Positions 1-7,505 of a stretch of 11,053 nucleotides of DNA are shown piece by piece. The stretch covers positions 1 to 11,053 of the forward strand of contig CAMUAL010000043.1 in NCBI GenBank assembly GCA_947086925.1, read 5' to 3'. A program made the position numbers and the translations under genes. Positions within the stretch are counted from its first letter, which is position 1; each line of letters begins with the position of its first letter. Below the pieces are notes generated by a model. The model was given only the letters and a program-made list of their open reading frames with translations, was not told the origin of the DNA and ran no database searches. The stretch comes from an uncultured Clostridia bacterium (GTDB lineage: Bacteria; Bacillota; Clostridia; Christensenellales; Pumilibacteraceae).

Positions 1-1066
1 TTTCCTTTGCAATATCTATCAGCTTTAACGCACGCAACTGACGCTCGGCTTTATCTATCTGCGGCATATCGCATGCCTTTGTGCCTTTGCGCTCGCTGTA
101 CGGAAACACATGCATATCCGAAAAACGAACGGCTTTTGCAAACTCGACGGTCTCGGCAAATTCCGATTCGGTCTCACCGCCGAATCCCGTTATCACGTCG
201 GTAGTTATGCCGGCATGCGGAAACACTTTGCGGATTCTTTCGGTCTGCGACAAAAAGAACTCGGGCGTATACTTTCTGTTCATGCGTTTGAGAACGCTTG
301 CACTACCGCTCTGCAAAGACAGGTGGAAATGGTCGCAAAATCCGTTTTCCGCCATTGCCGACAGAAGTTCGTCTGATATTACGGTACATTCCAAAGAGCT
401 GAACCGCTTTCGCACGGGTACCGCGCCGAGTGCCGATACGAGCGAACATAAGTCGCTCCCCGCGTCGACTCCGTACGCCGACACGTTTATGCCCGTTAAG
501 ATTATTTCTTTTGTAACCAGAGCCGCTTGTTGCGCCTCGCGCAATATGTTTTCTATTCCTCTGCTACGACTGCGCCCACGAACGTACGGAATTATACAAT
601 ACGAGCAAAAATTATTGCATCCGTCCTGAATTTTTATGTAACTGCGCGTTTTGGTATGCTCGGGCAATTCCGATTCCTCGAATACCGAGGGCGGCGCGTT
701 TACAATGCTTTCGCCCGCATGACACGGCAATTTCCTGTCGGCAAGTATTTTTTCTATGATGCCGCGTTTGCTTGTTCCCATAACAAGCCGTACGTTAGGC
801 TTATCGGAAAAAGCATGCGGATTGTTCTGACTGCTGCACCCGCAAATATAAATATCCGCATTACCGTTAAGTTTAAGCACGCGCGAAACCGCCTGACGTG
901 ATTTACGGTCGGCTTCGCCCGTAACCGAACATGTGTTTATAATATAGAAATCGGCTGACACGAGCTTGTCGGTTGCCTCTATTCCGCTTTTCGACAATTC
1001 GGCAATCATAGACTGCCCTTCGCACTGATTTACTTTGCAACCGAGTGAAAATACCACAGCCTTCAT
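1..1066 (-). CDS. mtaB: MtaB: tRNA N6-threonylcarbamoyladenosine (t6A) 2-methylthiotransferase, 3' end cut by window edge
   Basis: Translating the minus strand from the ATG at 1066 gives an uninterrupted frame of 355 codons to the window edge, so the C-terminal part is missing (family members are about 430-450 residues). The N-terminal methylthiotransferase domain shows the three expected cysteines: C10 in SLGCKVNQCE, C46 in NTCSVT and C77 in ICGCSSQ. The radical-SAM motif CNNFCSYC gives C150, C154 and C157, followed by IPYVRGRSRSR. Family knowledge: MtaB uses two 4Fe-4S clusters to convert t6A37 to ms2t6A37 in tRNAs reading ANN codons. GCKVNQ near the start and the YVRGRSRSR stretch fit the MtaB (YqeV) branch better than MiaB or RimO. 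The ATG overlaps the rsmE stop codon (ATGA), suggesting translational coupling. The TRAM domain expected at the C-terminus lies outside the window. Confidence 0.93.
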   Translation of the reverse strand, partial: MKAVVFSLGCKVNQCEGQSMIAELSKSGIEATDKLVSADFYIINTCSVTGEADRKSRQAVSRVLKLNGNADIYICGCSSQNNPHAFSDKPNVRLVMGTSKRGIIEKILADRKLPCHAGESIVNAPPSVFEESELPEHTKTRSYIKIQDGCNNFCSYCIIPYVRGRSRSRGIENILREAQQAALVTKEIILTGINVSAYGVDAGSDLCSLVSALGAVPVRKRFSSLECTVISDELLSAMAENGFCDHFHLSLQSGSASVLKRMNRKYTPEFFLSQTERIRKVFPHAGITTDVITGFGGETESEFAETVEFAKAVRFSDMHVFPYSERKGTKACDMPQIDKAERQLRALKLIDIAKE

Positions 1067-1794
1067 TGCCATTGCTCCAACTCATACATTACCGACGACA
1101 GCACGGCAATATTCGCCGTTTCGGCACGCATTATCCGTTTACCGAGAGTAACGGGCGTTACGCCCTCATTTTGCAAAAGCGATACTTCTTCTTCGGCAAA
1201 TCCTCCCTCCGAGCCTATGACAATCGCTATCTTTTTTATATCAACACTCTTATTTTCAGTCAGAAACTTTTTAAGCGAAACCTTTTCCGCTTTTTCATAC
1301 GGAAATACGATTAAATCGAATTTTTCGAGCATGTCCGGAAGTTCTTTTATATTTATGCAGTCGTGAACTCTCGTAAGCACGCTTCTCCCGCACTGTTTTG
1401 CCGCCTCTGCGGCTATCTTATTAAGCCGTTCGGTTTTTATGTTCCTCTCGAAAGCCTGCACGTATTTTGTAAGCATGGGAAAAATGTGAGACGCGCCGAG
1501 TTCGGTTGCCTTTTGCACGACCAAATCGTTTTTATCGCCCTTCATTATCGACATAAACAGCGTAACTTCTATGTTCGGCTCGCCTTGATTCTCCTGTTTC
1601 CCTATAAGCGTAAGCACTGTTTCGTTGCGCGTTATTTCTTTTACGGCACATATATAGTCGTACCCGTCGCCGCAACATAGCACTACTTTTTCGCCTACTT
1701 TTCCGCGCAAAACCACCGACAAGTGCTTGTGTTCTTCACCCGTAAGACAAGGCGTATCCGTTATTTTATCTACGAAAAATCTTCTCAGTTCCAT
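1063..1794 (-). CDS. rsmE: RsmE: 16S rRNA (uracil1498-N3)-methyltransferase
   Basis: A complete 243-residue protein, the normal length for this family. An N-terminal PUA-like RNA-binding region (about 1-70) begins with MELRRFFVDK and contains HKHLSVVLRGKVGEKV. A C-terminal SPOUT methyltransferase domain (about 75-243) carries MKGDKNDLVVQKATELG (residues 84-100), EAAKQCGRS (130-138), the SAM-site loop IGSEGGFAEEE (193-203) and the knot signature TLGKRIMRAETA (216-227). Family knowledge: RsmE uses S-adenosylmethionine to methylate N3 of U1498 in helix 44 of 16S rRNA, acting on the assembled 30S subunit. The start lies 7 bases after the prmA stop and the stop overlaps the mtaB start by 4 bases. 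No strong Shine-Dalgarno is visible, so translation is probably coupled to prmA. It corresponds to yqeU in the B. subtilis dnaK operon. Confidence 0.96.
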   Translation of the reverse strand: MELRRFFVDKITDTPCLTGEEHKHLSVVLRGKVGEKVVLCCGDGYDYICAVKEITRNETVLTLIGKQENQGEPNIEVTLFMSIMKGDKNDLVVQKATELGASHIFPMLTKYVQAFERNIKTERLNKIAAEAAKQCGRSVLTRVHDCINIKELPDMLEKFDLIVFPYEKAEKVSLKKFLTENKSVDIKKIAIVIGSEGGFAEEEVSLLQNEGVTPVTLGKRIMRAETANIAVLSSVMYELEQWQ

Positions 1795-1801
1795 GTTCGA
1801 A

Positions 1802-2716
1802 TCACGCCTTTTTCCAAAGAAGTCCTTGCCATTCGCCGTCGCGTTCTGCCGATATAAGCTTAAAATGTTTGCCGTATGCCGAAATTACGTCGTCGGCACG
1901 CGAATGAATAATGCCGCTGAGTATCAGTGTTCCGCCGCTTTCGGTAACTTCGCATATATCTTTTTCAAGCGCAATCAGCACATCGGCGGTTATGTTTGCC
2001 ACGACAACCGAAAATTCGTTTTTACGCCCGCCGTCGAGCGTGCCGCACACGATTTCGGCGCAATCCGACACTCCGTTAAGCCCGCAGTTCTGTTTTGCCG
2101 CCTCAACCGCCTGCATGTCGGTATCTGCCATATAGCATTTTTTCGCGCCGAGCCTTAACATTGCCGCACCCAAAATTCCGCTTCCGCAACCTATGTCGGC
2201 GCAGTTTTTACCCGCAACGCCCGCATGCTCGATAAGCTTTAAACAAAGTTTTGTGGTTTCGTGACTTCCCGTACCGAATGCCATGCCGGGGTCGATAAAC
2301 ACGGGTAACTTTGCGCCTTTGTAGCTAAGCCATTTCGGAACGATGACTATTTTACTCAGTTCGATAGGTCTGTAATACTTTTTCCACTCGTTTTCGTAAT
2401 CCGCCGAATCGATTTTCTTTAAGTCGAGTTCCAAAGAACCCGCAAGTATGCCATCGAGTTTTTTAAGGTCGTTGAGTTTTTCGGTGAGTGCGGAAAAATC
2501 GTAATCTTCGGGATAATATCCGCTCACGTATACATCGGACGAGCGTGCGTCTAACAGCGACTCGTCGGCGTAATCCCACGTGTGCGCGTTTAAAACCGCT
2601 TTAACGTCTTCATAATCGTTCACCGCAACTCCGTCACTGCCGAAATCCATTAAAATTACCGAAAGAGTATCGGCAAATTCGCTTGTCGTGGTAACGGTTG
2701 CTTGATAATACTTCAT
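1802..2716 (-). CDS. prmA: PrmA: ribosomal protein L11 methyltransferase
   Basis: A complete 304-residue protein of normal length. The N-terminal half (about 1-110) is the substrate-recognition domain seen in PrmA. The catalytic half is a class I Rossmann methyltransferase: IDPGMAFGTGSHETT at residues 141-155 is the most diagnostic PrmA motif, ADIGCGSGILG at 173-183 is the SAM-binding motif I, MADTD at 196-200 is the acidic ribose-binding strand, and VVANITADVL at 238-247 is the post-motif with the key Asn. Family knowledge: PrmA trimethylates L11 at its N-terminal amine and specific lysines. An AAGGA ribosome-binding site (2723-2727) lies 6 bases before the ATG. The gene follows dnaJ after a hairpin terminator, so it is probably expressed by read-through. 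It corresponds to yqeT in B. subtilis. Confidence 0.96.
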   Translation of the reverse strand: MKYYQATVTTTSEFADTLSVILMDFGSDGVAVNDYEDVKAVLNAHTWDYADESLLDARSSDVYVSGYYPEDYDFSALTEKLNDLKKLDGILAGSLELDLKKIDSADYENEWKKYYRPIELSKIVIVPKWLSYKGAKLPVFIDPGMAFGTGSHETTKLCLKLIEHAGVAGKNCADIGCGSGILGAAMLRLGAKKCYMADTDMQAVEAAKQNCGLNGVSDCAEIVCGTLDGGRKNEFSVVVANITADVLIALEKDICEVTESGGTLILSGIIHSRADDVISAYGKHFKLISAERDGEWQGLLWKKA

Positions 2717-2739
2717 ATTTTTTCCTTATGCCGTATAAC

Positions 2740-2766
2740 AAAAAGTTCCCAAAGTTCGGGAACTTT
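2740..2766 (-). terminator. Hairpin terminator/attenuator between dnaJ and prmA
   Basis: On the minus strand a perfect 9-base-pair stem (AAAGTTCCC / GGGAACTTT) with a 7-base loop begins 8 bases after the dnaJ stop. Its 3' arm runs directly into two more Ts, giving TTTTT. The stem is only moderately GC-rich and the T tract is short, so partial termination is more likely than complete. There is no T tract in the plus direction. A terminator-like structure after dnaJ, giving a shorter hrcA-to-dnaJ message, is known in the B. subtilis dnaK operon, which fits this position. Confidence 0.75.
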
Positions 2767-2773
2767 CGCAATT

Positions 2774-3868
2774 TTACTGTTTGGGTTTGTAAAACTCTTT
2801 TGCCTTGTCGTATTGCTCGGGTCTGAGCGACTCATGCAATTCCTTGATTTTGTTTTTCTGGTCTTTGGTGAGATTTTTGGGAAGCTCGATATCTATGCTT
2901 ACCAATAAATCTCCCGCAATGCCTTTTTTTGCGTTTTCGATACCGTGTCCTTTAAGCTTGAAGGTAGTGCCGCTTTGCGTGCCCTCGGGTAACGGAAACG
3001 CCACCTTTGCTCCTTTAAGCGTGGGAACGTAAATTTTGTCACCCAAAAGTGCCTGTGTAAACGATATGGGAACTTCTATCGCCAAATCGAGTCCTTTACG
3101 CTTAAAAAACTTATGCGGCATCACGTTTATCATAAGCACAAGATTTCCCGACTTCGTGCCGTTTCTGCTACGCTCGCCCTCGCCCGGAACAGTCATTATC
3201 TGGTTAGGCTCTATGCCTGCGGGGAAAGTTATGCGAAGTGTGGTGTTTTTTCTTAAAAGCCCCCTGCCGCCGCAAGACGTACAAAGCTCTTTGATTATTC
3301 TGCCCGTGCCGCCGCATACGTTACAGGCTTTCATGCTTACAACGCGACCGAAAGGCGTTTCCTGAGCAAATCTTACTTTACCCGTGCCGCCGCAGTTGTT
3401 ACATTTTACATACTGCGTGCCGCCCTTTGCACCCGTTCCGCGACATGCCGAGCAAGGCTCGAAACGATTTACCGTAATATCTTTTGCCACGCCGAACGCC
3501 GCTTCTTCGAACGTAAGCGTTACGTTAAGGGAAATATCGCCGCCGCTGCTTGCGCCGCCCGACTCTTTGCCCTGACCGTTGAACATATTTACAAAGTCGT
3601 CAAAGAACGAGCCGCCCGCACCGCCGCCGAAATCCGCTCCCGCGCCGCCCGCGCTACCGCCCGAAGGCTTGTCGTAAGCCGCTCGCTTTTGCGGGTCACC
3701 GAGCACCTCGTAAGCTTCGTTTACTTCTTTAAATTTGTCGGCAACAGCCTTATCACCCGGGTGAAGGTCCGGGTGATACTGTTTGGCAAGTTTCCTGTAT
3801 GCCGACTTGATTTCGTCATCGGAAGCACTTTTTGTAACTCCCAATACGTCATAATAAGATTTAGCCAT
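2774..3868 (-). CDS. dnaJ: DnaJ: type I (class A) Hsp40 co-chaperone
   Basis: A complete 364-residue protein with all class A domains in order. The J domain (about 4-66) carries the HPD motif at residues 32-34, which stimulates the DnaK ATPase. A Gly/Phe-rich linker spans about 69-110 (GGAGADFGGGAGGSFF). Four CxxCxGxG zinc-finger repeats follow, with cysteine pairs C139/C142, C156/C159, C182/C185 and C196/C199, so both zinc sites are intact. Two beta-barrel substrate-binding domains and a C-terminal dimerisation region end near residue 350. DnaJ delivers unfolded clients to DnaK in the cytoplasm. It lies 47 bases after dnaK. Its Shine-Dalgarno is weak (AAAGG 11 bases upstream, another too close at 2 bases), so its level may be lower than that of DnaK, as is usual. 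All key residues are present. Confidence 0.98.
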   Translation of the reverse strand: MAKSYYDVLGVTKSASDDEIKSAYRKLAKQYHPDLHPGDKAVADKFKEVNEAYEVLGDPQKRAAYDKPSGGSAGGAGADFGGGAGGSFFDDFVNMFNGQGKESGGASSGGDISLNVTLTFEEAAFGVAKDITVNRFEPCSACRGTGAKGGTQYVKCNNCGGTGKVRFAQETPFGRVVSMKACNVCGGTGRIIKELCTSCGGRGLLRKNTTLRITFPAGIEPNQIMTVPGEGERSRNGTKSGNLVLMINVMPHKFFKRKGLDLAIEVPISFTQALLGDKIYVPTLKGAKVAFPLPEGTQSGTTFKLKGHGIENAKKGIAGDLLVSIDIELPKNLTKDQKNKIKELHESLRPEQYDKAKEFYKPKQ

Positions 3869-3915
3869 TACCTTTTATACCTTTGACGCTTAGCCGTAAC
3901 TTTGCGTCTGTGCCG

Positions 3916-5736
3916 TTAATTATTTCCGTCGTCTACTACTTCGGCGTCTTCGACTACCACGTTGTCGCCCGCATCCGCAGTTGCGTCGGCGTTAGCGGCA
4001 CCGCTCTCGTAGAGTTTTGTGAATATGCCGTTGCTGAGCTTCTGCAAGCTTTCTACCGCATCGGTTATGGCTTCGAGCTCGTCGGTCTTTATAACTTCGC
4101 GCACGTTTGCCATTTCTTTTTCGAGTTCTTCTTTATCCGAAGGAGAAACAGACGAACCGTTGTCTTTAAGGAATTTTTCGATAGAGAATATAAGCATGTC
4201 GGCGTGGTTTTTAGCTTCGACAACCTCTTTGCGCTTGTTGTCTTCTTCTGCGAATTTCTCTGCGTCTTTAATAGCCTGCTGAATTTGCTGTTCGGAAAGA
4301 TTGGTAGACGCCGTGATTGTAACGCGTTGCTCTTTGCCCGTTCCCTTATCGCGTGCCGAAACATGAACTATGCCGTTTGCGTCTATATCGAAAGTAACCT
4401 CTATCTGAGGAACTCCGCGAGGTGCGGGAGGGATTCCGCCGAGTTCGAAACGTGCAAGAGTTTTGTTGTGAGCCGCGATTTCGCGTTCACCCTGCAAAAC
4501 GTGAATATCAACCGAAGGCTGACCGTCGGTAGCCGTAGAGAATACCTGCGACTTTTTGGTGGGGATTGTTGTGTTGCGCGGAATGAGCTTTGTGAAGATT
4601 CCGCCCACGGTTTCGATACCGAGCGAAAGCGGAGTTACGTCGAGCAAAAGCACGTCTTTAACTTCGCCAGCAAGAACGCCACCTTGAATGGACGCGCCGA
4701 TTGCAACGCATTCGTCGGGGTTGATGCCCTTGAACGGCTCTTTGCCGCTGAGCTGACGAACCGCTTCTACAACCGCGGGAATACGGGTCGAGCCGCCGAC
4801 GAGTATAACCTTGTCTATGTCGGACTCGGTAAAGCCTGCGTCTGCCATAGCCTGTTTTGTAAGTTTAACGGTTTTTTCAACGAGAACTGCGGTGAGAGCT
4901 TCGAACTTACTGCGAGTAAGCTCGTATTCCATGTGCAAAGGACCTGCCGCACCCGACGTAATGAAGGGCAAGCTTATGGTAGTTTTCTGCAAAGTGGAAA
5001 GCTCGATTTTCGCTTTTTCCGCCGACTCTTTAAGACGTTGCATAGCCATGCGGTCTTTGCTGAGGTCGATTCCGTTGTCGTTTTTGAACTGCTCTACAAG
5101 GTAGTCCATAATCTTTTGGTCGAAGTCGTCGCCGCCCAAGCGGTTATCGCCCGCAGTGGCTATAACTTCGAATACGCCGTCGCCGATTTCCAAAATCGAA
5201 ATATCGAACGTACCGCCGCCCAAGTCGAATATGAATATCTTATGGTTGCTGTCTTGTCCTTTGTCAAGACCGTAAGCAAGCGCGGCTGCCGTAGGCTCGT
5301 TTATAATACGAAGAACATCCAAGCCCGCGATTCTGCCCGCGTCTTTGGTTGCCTGACGCTGAGCGTCGGTGAAGTATGCGGGAACGGTGATAACCGCCTG
5401 CGTTACTTTTTCGCCCAAATATGCTTCGGCGTCCTGTTTGAGTTTTGTAAGAATCATTGCCGACAATTCCTGCGGCGAGAAGTCCTTGCGGTCGATGCGC
5501 ACTTTGCGGTCGGTGCCCATATCTCTTTTAATCGAGATAACTGTGCGGTCGGGGTTTGCAACCGCCTGACGCTTTGCAACCTGCCCTACCAAACGCTCGC
5601 CGTCTTTGGCAAAGCCGATAACCGAAGGAGTGGTTCTCGAGCCTTCCGCGTTGGGAATTACTACCGGCTCACCGCCTTCGAGAACAGCTACGCACGAGTT
5701 CGTGGTTCCGAGGTCGATACCTATGATTTTACCCAT
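3916..5736 (-). CDS. dnaK: DnaK: Hsp70 molecular chaperone
   Basis: A complete 606-residue Hsp70. The nucleotide-binding domain (about 1-360) shows the three family signatures: IDLGTTNSC (7-15), IFDLGGGTFDISIL (169-182) and VILVGGSTRIPAVVE (310-324). The hydrophobic interdomain linker is DVLLLDVTPLSLG (361-373). The beta substrate-binding domain (about 375-480) is followed by a helical lid (about 481-580) and an acidic tail ending in EDAEVVDDGNN. RDMGTDRKVRIDRKDFSPQE (71-90) shows that the 20-plus residue insertion of Gram-negative DnaK is absent, as expected for Bacillota. DnaK binds exposed hydrophobic peptides in an ATP-driven cycle with DnaJ and GrpE. A GGAGG (5749-5753) precedes the ATG by 12 bases, rather far. 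The gene avoids TTA, CTA and TCA codons entirely, consistent with high expression. Confidence 0.99.
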   Translation of the reverse strand: MGKIIGIDLGTTNSCVAVLEGGEPVVIPNAEGSRTTPSVIGFAKDGERLVGQVAKRQAVANPDRTVISIKRDMGTDRKVRIDRKDFSPQELSAMILTKLKQDAEAYLGEKVTQAVITVPAYFTDAQRQATKDAGRIAGLDVLRIINEPTAAALAYGLDKGQDSNHKIFIFDLGGGTFDISILEIGDGVFEVIATAGDNRLGGDDFDQKIMDYLVEQFKNDNGIDLSKDRMAMQRLKESAEKAKIELSTLQKTTISLPFITSGAAGPLHMEYELTRSKFEALTAVLVEKTVKLTKQAMADAGFTESDIDKVILVGGSTRIPAVVEAVRQLSGKEPFKGINPDECVAIGASIQGGVLAGEVKDVLLLDVTPLSLGIETVGGIFTKLIPRNTTIPTKKSQVFSTATDGQPSVDIHVLQGEREIAAHNKTLARFELGGIPPAPRGVPQIEVTFDIDANGIVHVSARDKGTGKEQRVTITASTNLSEQQIQQAIKDAEKFAEEDNKRKEVVEAKNHADMLIFSIEKFLKDNGSSVSPSDKEELEKEMANVREVIKTDELEAITDAVESLQKLSNGIFTKLYESGAANADATADAGDNVVVEDAEVVDDGNN

Positions 5737-5770
5737 ATTGTTTTATATCCTCCAAAAAATTTTTCTTTGA

Positions 5771-6364
5771 TTATTTAGCTACTTTTACTACACTGTGGCG
5801 AATAATTCTGTCGCCCATACGATAACCCTTTTGGAATACTTCCACAACCATATTGACTTTGTCGGCGTCCTTAACCTTAACCTGCATAATCGCATTGTGC
5901 AAGTTCGGGTCGAACTGCTCGCCGAGCGCGGGAATTTCGGTTACGCCGAAGTTTGAAAGCATTTCGGTTATTTGGCGGTAAATCATTTTAACGCCTTCGG
6001 CGATTTTTTCATCGCTTATCATGGAAATCGCCTGTTTAAGCACGTCGAGAACCGGTATTACTTTTTCAATCACCGCAACCATGCCGTCTTCGCGTTGCTT
6101 TTTGTTAAGCTCGGCGTTGCGCTTACGGTAATTGTCAAAGTCTGCCTGCATTCTGTTTACGAGATTGGCTAACTCCTCGCCGCGGCTCTTTTCTTTAACG
6201 GCTATTGCCTGAGCAATGTTGAGCTGTTGCACGAGTGCCGCCATCTGAGCTTGCGGATTGGGCTGACTTGCCTGCGGTTGCACCTGTGCCTGAGCTTGCG
6301 GATTCGTTTGCGGTTGCGACTTCTGCGCATCCTGAACGGGAACGTCTCTTTTTTCCTCTGCCAT
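5771..6364 (-). CDS. grpE: GrpE: nucleotide exchange factor of DnaK
   Basis: A complete 197-residue protein. The N-terminal tail (about 10-42) is low complexity and rich in Gln, Pro and Ala. A long helical coiled-coil region follows (about 43-95, including LANLVNRMQADFDNYRKRN), then the four-helix and beta-wing part with IPVLDVLKQAI (103-113). The family signature FDPNLHNAIMQV (151-162) and VVEVFQKGYRMGDRIIRHS (173-191) are intact. Family knowledge: a GrpE dimer opens the DnaK nucleotide-binding cleft to release ADP, and its long helices can act as a thermosensor. The ATG has a good GAGAGG ribosome-binding site (6371-6376) at 6 bases. It starts 24 bases after hrcA and ends 34 bases before dnaK. 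The odd feature is the tail: GrpE tails are commonly charged and acidic, not Q/P-rich. Confidence 0.97.
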   Translation of the reverse strand: MAEEKRDVPVQDAQKSQPQTNPQAQAQVQPQASQPNPQAQMAALVQQLNIAQAIAVKEKSRGEELANLVNRMQADFDNYRKRNAELNKKQREDGMVAVIEKVIPVLDVLKQAISMISDEKIAEGVKMIYRQITEMLSNFGVTEIPALGEQFDPNLHNAIMQVKVKDADKVNMVVEVFQKGYRMGDRIIRHSVVKVAK

Positions 6365-6388
6365 GTTTAACCTCTCTTTTATTTCTTG

Positions 6389-7462
6389 CTACTCGTCGCT
6401 ATGGCTACCGTCGGCTTCTTCTCCGTCGGACGATTCGCCCGCGTGCTCGGGAAGCATATTGATGGTTTTGCCTATATAGTCGAGTACCGAGATAACTTTG
6501 GGATAATCCATACGAATCGGTCCTATAACTCCCGCCTGCCCTATGTTTACTCCGTTAATGGAGTAACTTGCCGTAACTATGGCACATTCGGGCATTCCTT
6601 CGCGGATTTCGTTATCTTTGCCTATTTTAATAGACAAGTTCATGTCGTCGTTGTTTTTAAGTACAGGCACAAGCTCCTCTTTTGCATCGAGTATTTCAAG
6701 CATCGCTTTTGCCTTTTGAAGATTTGCGTATTCGGGTTGTTCCAAAATTTTGGCACTGCCCTCTAACACTATGTCGCTTATCATTTCTTCGTGGCTGTAA
6801 CTTTTCAAAATTTTCAGCACGGTTTTGAATACTTGCTCGTACTCCTTTTTAACCTGTTTAATAACATTTTTCGGTTTGAGTACTTCGCTAATCGTGCGTT
6901 GAGCGAATATGCCGGTAATAAATTCGCTTGTGCTCTTACAGTATTCGTCGTCTACATTTTCCCCGAGCGACAGCGTTGCGTCTTTTAAAATTCCAAGACT
7001 TGTGACGATTATCACCAAAGCGGTTGTATCGGTGACTTTAACGATTTTGATGTTTTGAATTACCGCGTCGTTAATATCCTGTGCGTATGCAACGCTTGTA
7101 AGGTTGGTAATTTCCGATATTACTTTTGCGGTGCTTTTCAGTACGTCGTCAAGCTCGGTGATTTTGCGGTTAAAGTAACGCTTTACCGTTTTAAGCTCAC
7201 TGCGAGTCAGCTTGCGCTTCGGCATTAACCGTTCCACATACAGTCGGTAAGCTTCCGCCGTTGGTATGCGCCCCGCCGAAGTATGCGGCTGAACCAAATA
7301 CCCCATTTCTTCGAGAGCGGCAAGCTCGTTGCGTATGGTGGCGGTACTGAGCGCAGGCAAGTGGCGTTCTTTGATTTCGGCGGAAGATATGGGTTCGCAA
7401 GAATTTATATAGCCGTCGACTACCGCTTGCAATATCTTTTCTTTTCTGCCGGACAAGCCCAT
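6389..7462 (-). CDS. hrcA: HrcA: heat-inducible transcription repressor (CIRCE-binding)
   Basis: From the ATG at 7462 this is a 357-residue HrcA. An N-terminal winged-helix DNA-binding domain (about 1-75) contains the probable recognition region LSTATIRNELAALEE (38-52) and the family motif PHTSAGRIPT (59-68). A GAF-like dimerisation region follows, and the C-terminal signature GVIGPIRMDYPKVISVLDYI (311-330) is typical. The last 18 residues are an acidic, Ser/Gly-rich tail. The frame is open 54 bases upstream to a GTG at 7516, but I chose 7462 because GGAGG (7471-7475) sits 8 bases before it and family members begin around MGLSxRKEKIL. The GTG at 7516 abuts its upstream Shine-Dalgarno with no spacing. 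HrcA represses its own operon at the CIRCE just upstream; in studied species GroEL keeps HrcA active. Confidence 0.96.
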   Translation of the reverse strand: MGLSGRKEKILQAVVDGYINSCEPISSAEIKERHLPALSTATIRNELAALEEMGYLVQPHTSAGRIPTAEAYRLYVERLMPKRKLTRSELKTVKRYFNRKITELDDVLKSTAKVISEITNLTSVAYAQDINDAVIQNIKIVKVTDTTALVIIVTSLGILKDATLSLGENVDDEYCKSTSEFITGIFAQRTISEVLKPKNVIKQVKKEYEQVFKTVLKILKSYSHEEMISDIVLEGSAKILEQPEYANLQKAKAMLEILDAKEELVPVLKNNDDMNLSIKIGKDNEIREGMPECAIVTASYSINGVNIGQAGVIGPIRMDYPKVISVLDYIGKTINMLPEHAGESSDGEEADGSHSDE

Positions 7463-7475
7463 TGCCTTAACCTCC
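7460..7475 (-). promoter_or_regulatory. Ribosome-binding site deciding the hrcA start
   Basis: GGAGG at 7471-7475 lies 8 bases before the ATG at 7460-7462 on the minus strand. This normal spacing supports the ATG start over the in-frame GTG at 7516. Confidence 0.8.
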
Positions 7476-7505
7476 GCCTTAATTAGCACTTTAAGGCTCA
7501 GACTA

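Noticed and set aside
81..629. A 182-codon plus-strand open frame at the left end, with two others overlapping it (110-376 and 527-901)
   Set aside because: They lie antisense to mtaB, whose minus-strand frame is open for 355 codons with all radical-SAM and methylthiotransferase cysteines.
2733..2771. Possible promoter for prmA (TTGCGA with a TATAC-like box)
   Set aside because: The two boxes are 27 bases apart, too far for a sigma-A promoter, and the space between them is filled by the terminator hairpin.
3883..5778. A 631-codon plus-strand open frame, longer than dnaK itself
   Set aside because: It is the exact-register antisense of dnaK, has no recognisable domain and is rich in Cys, Phe, Tyr and Arg as expected from reversed codons. 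dnaK is beyond doubt the coding strand.
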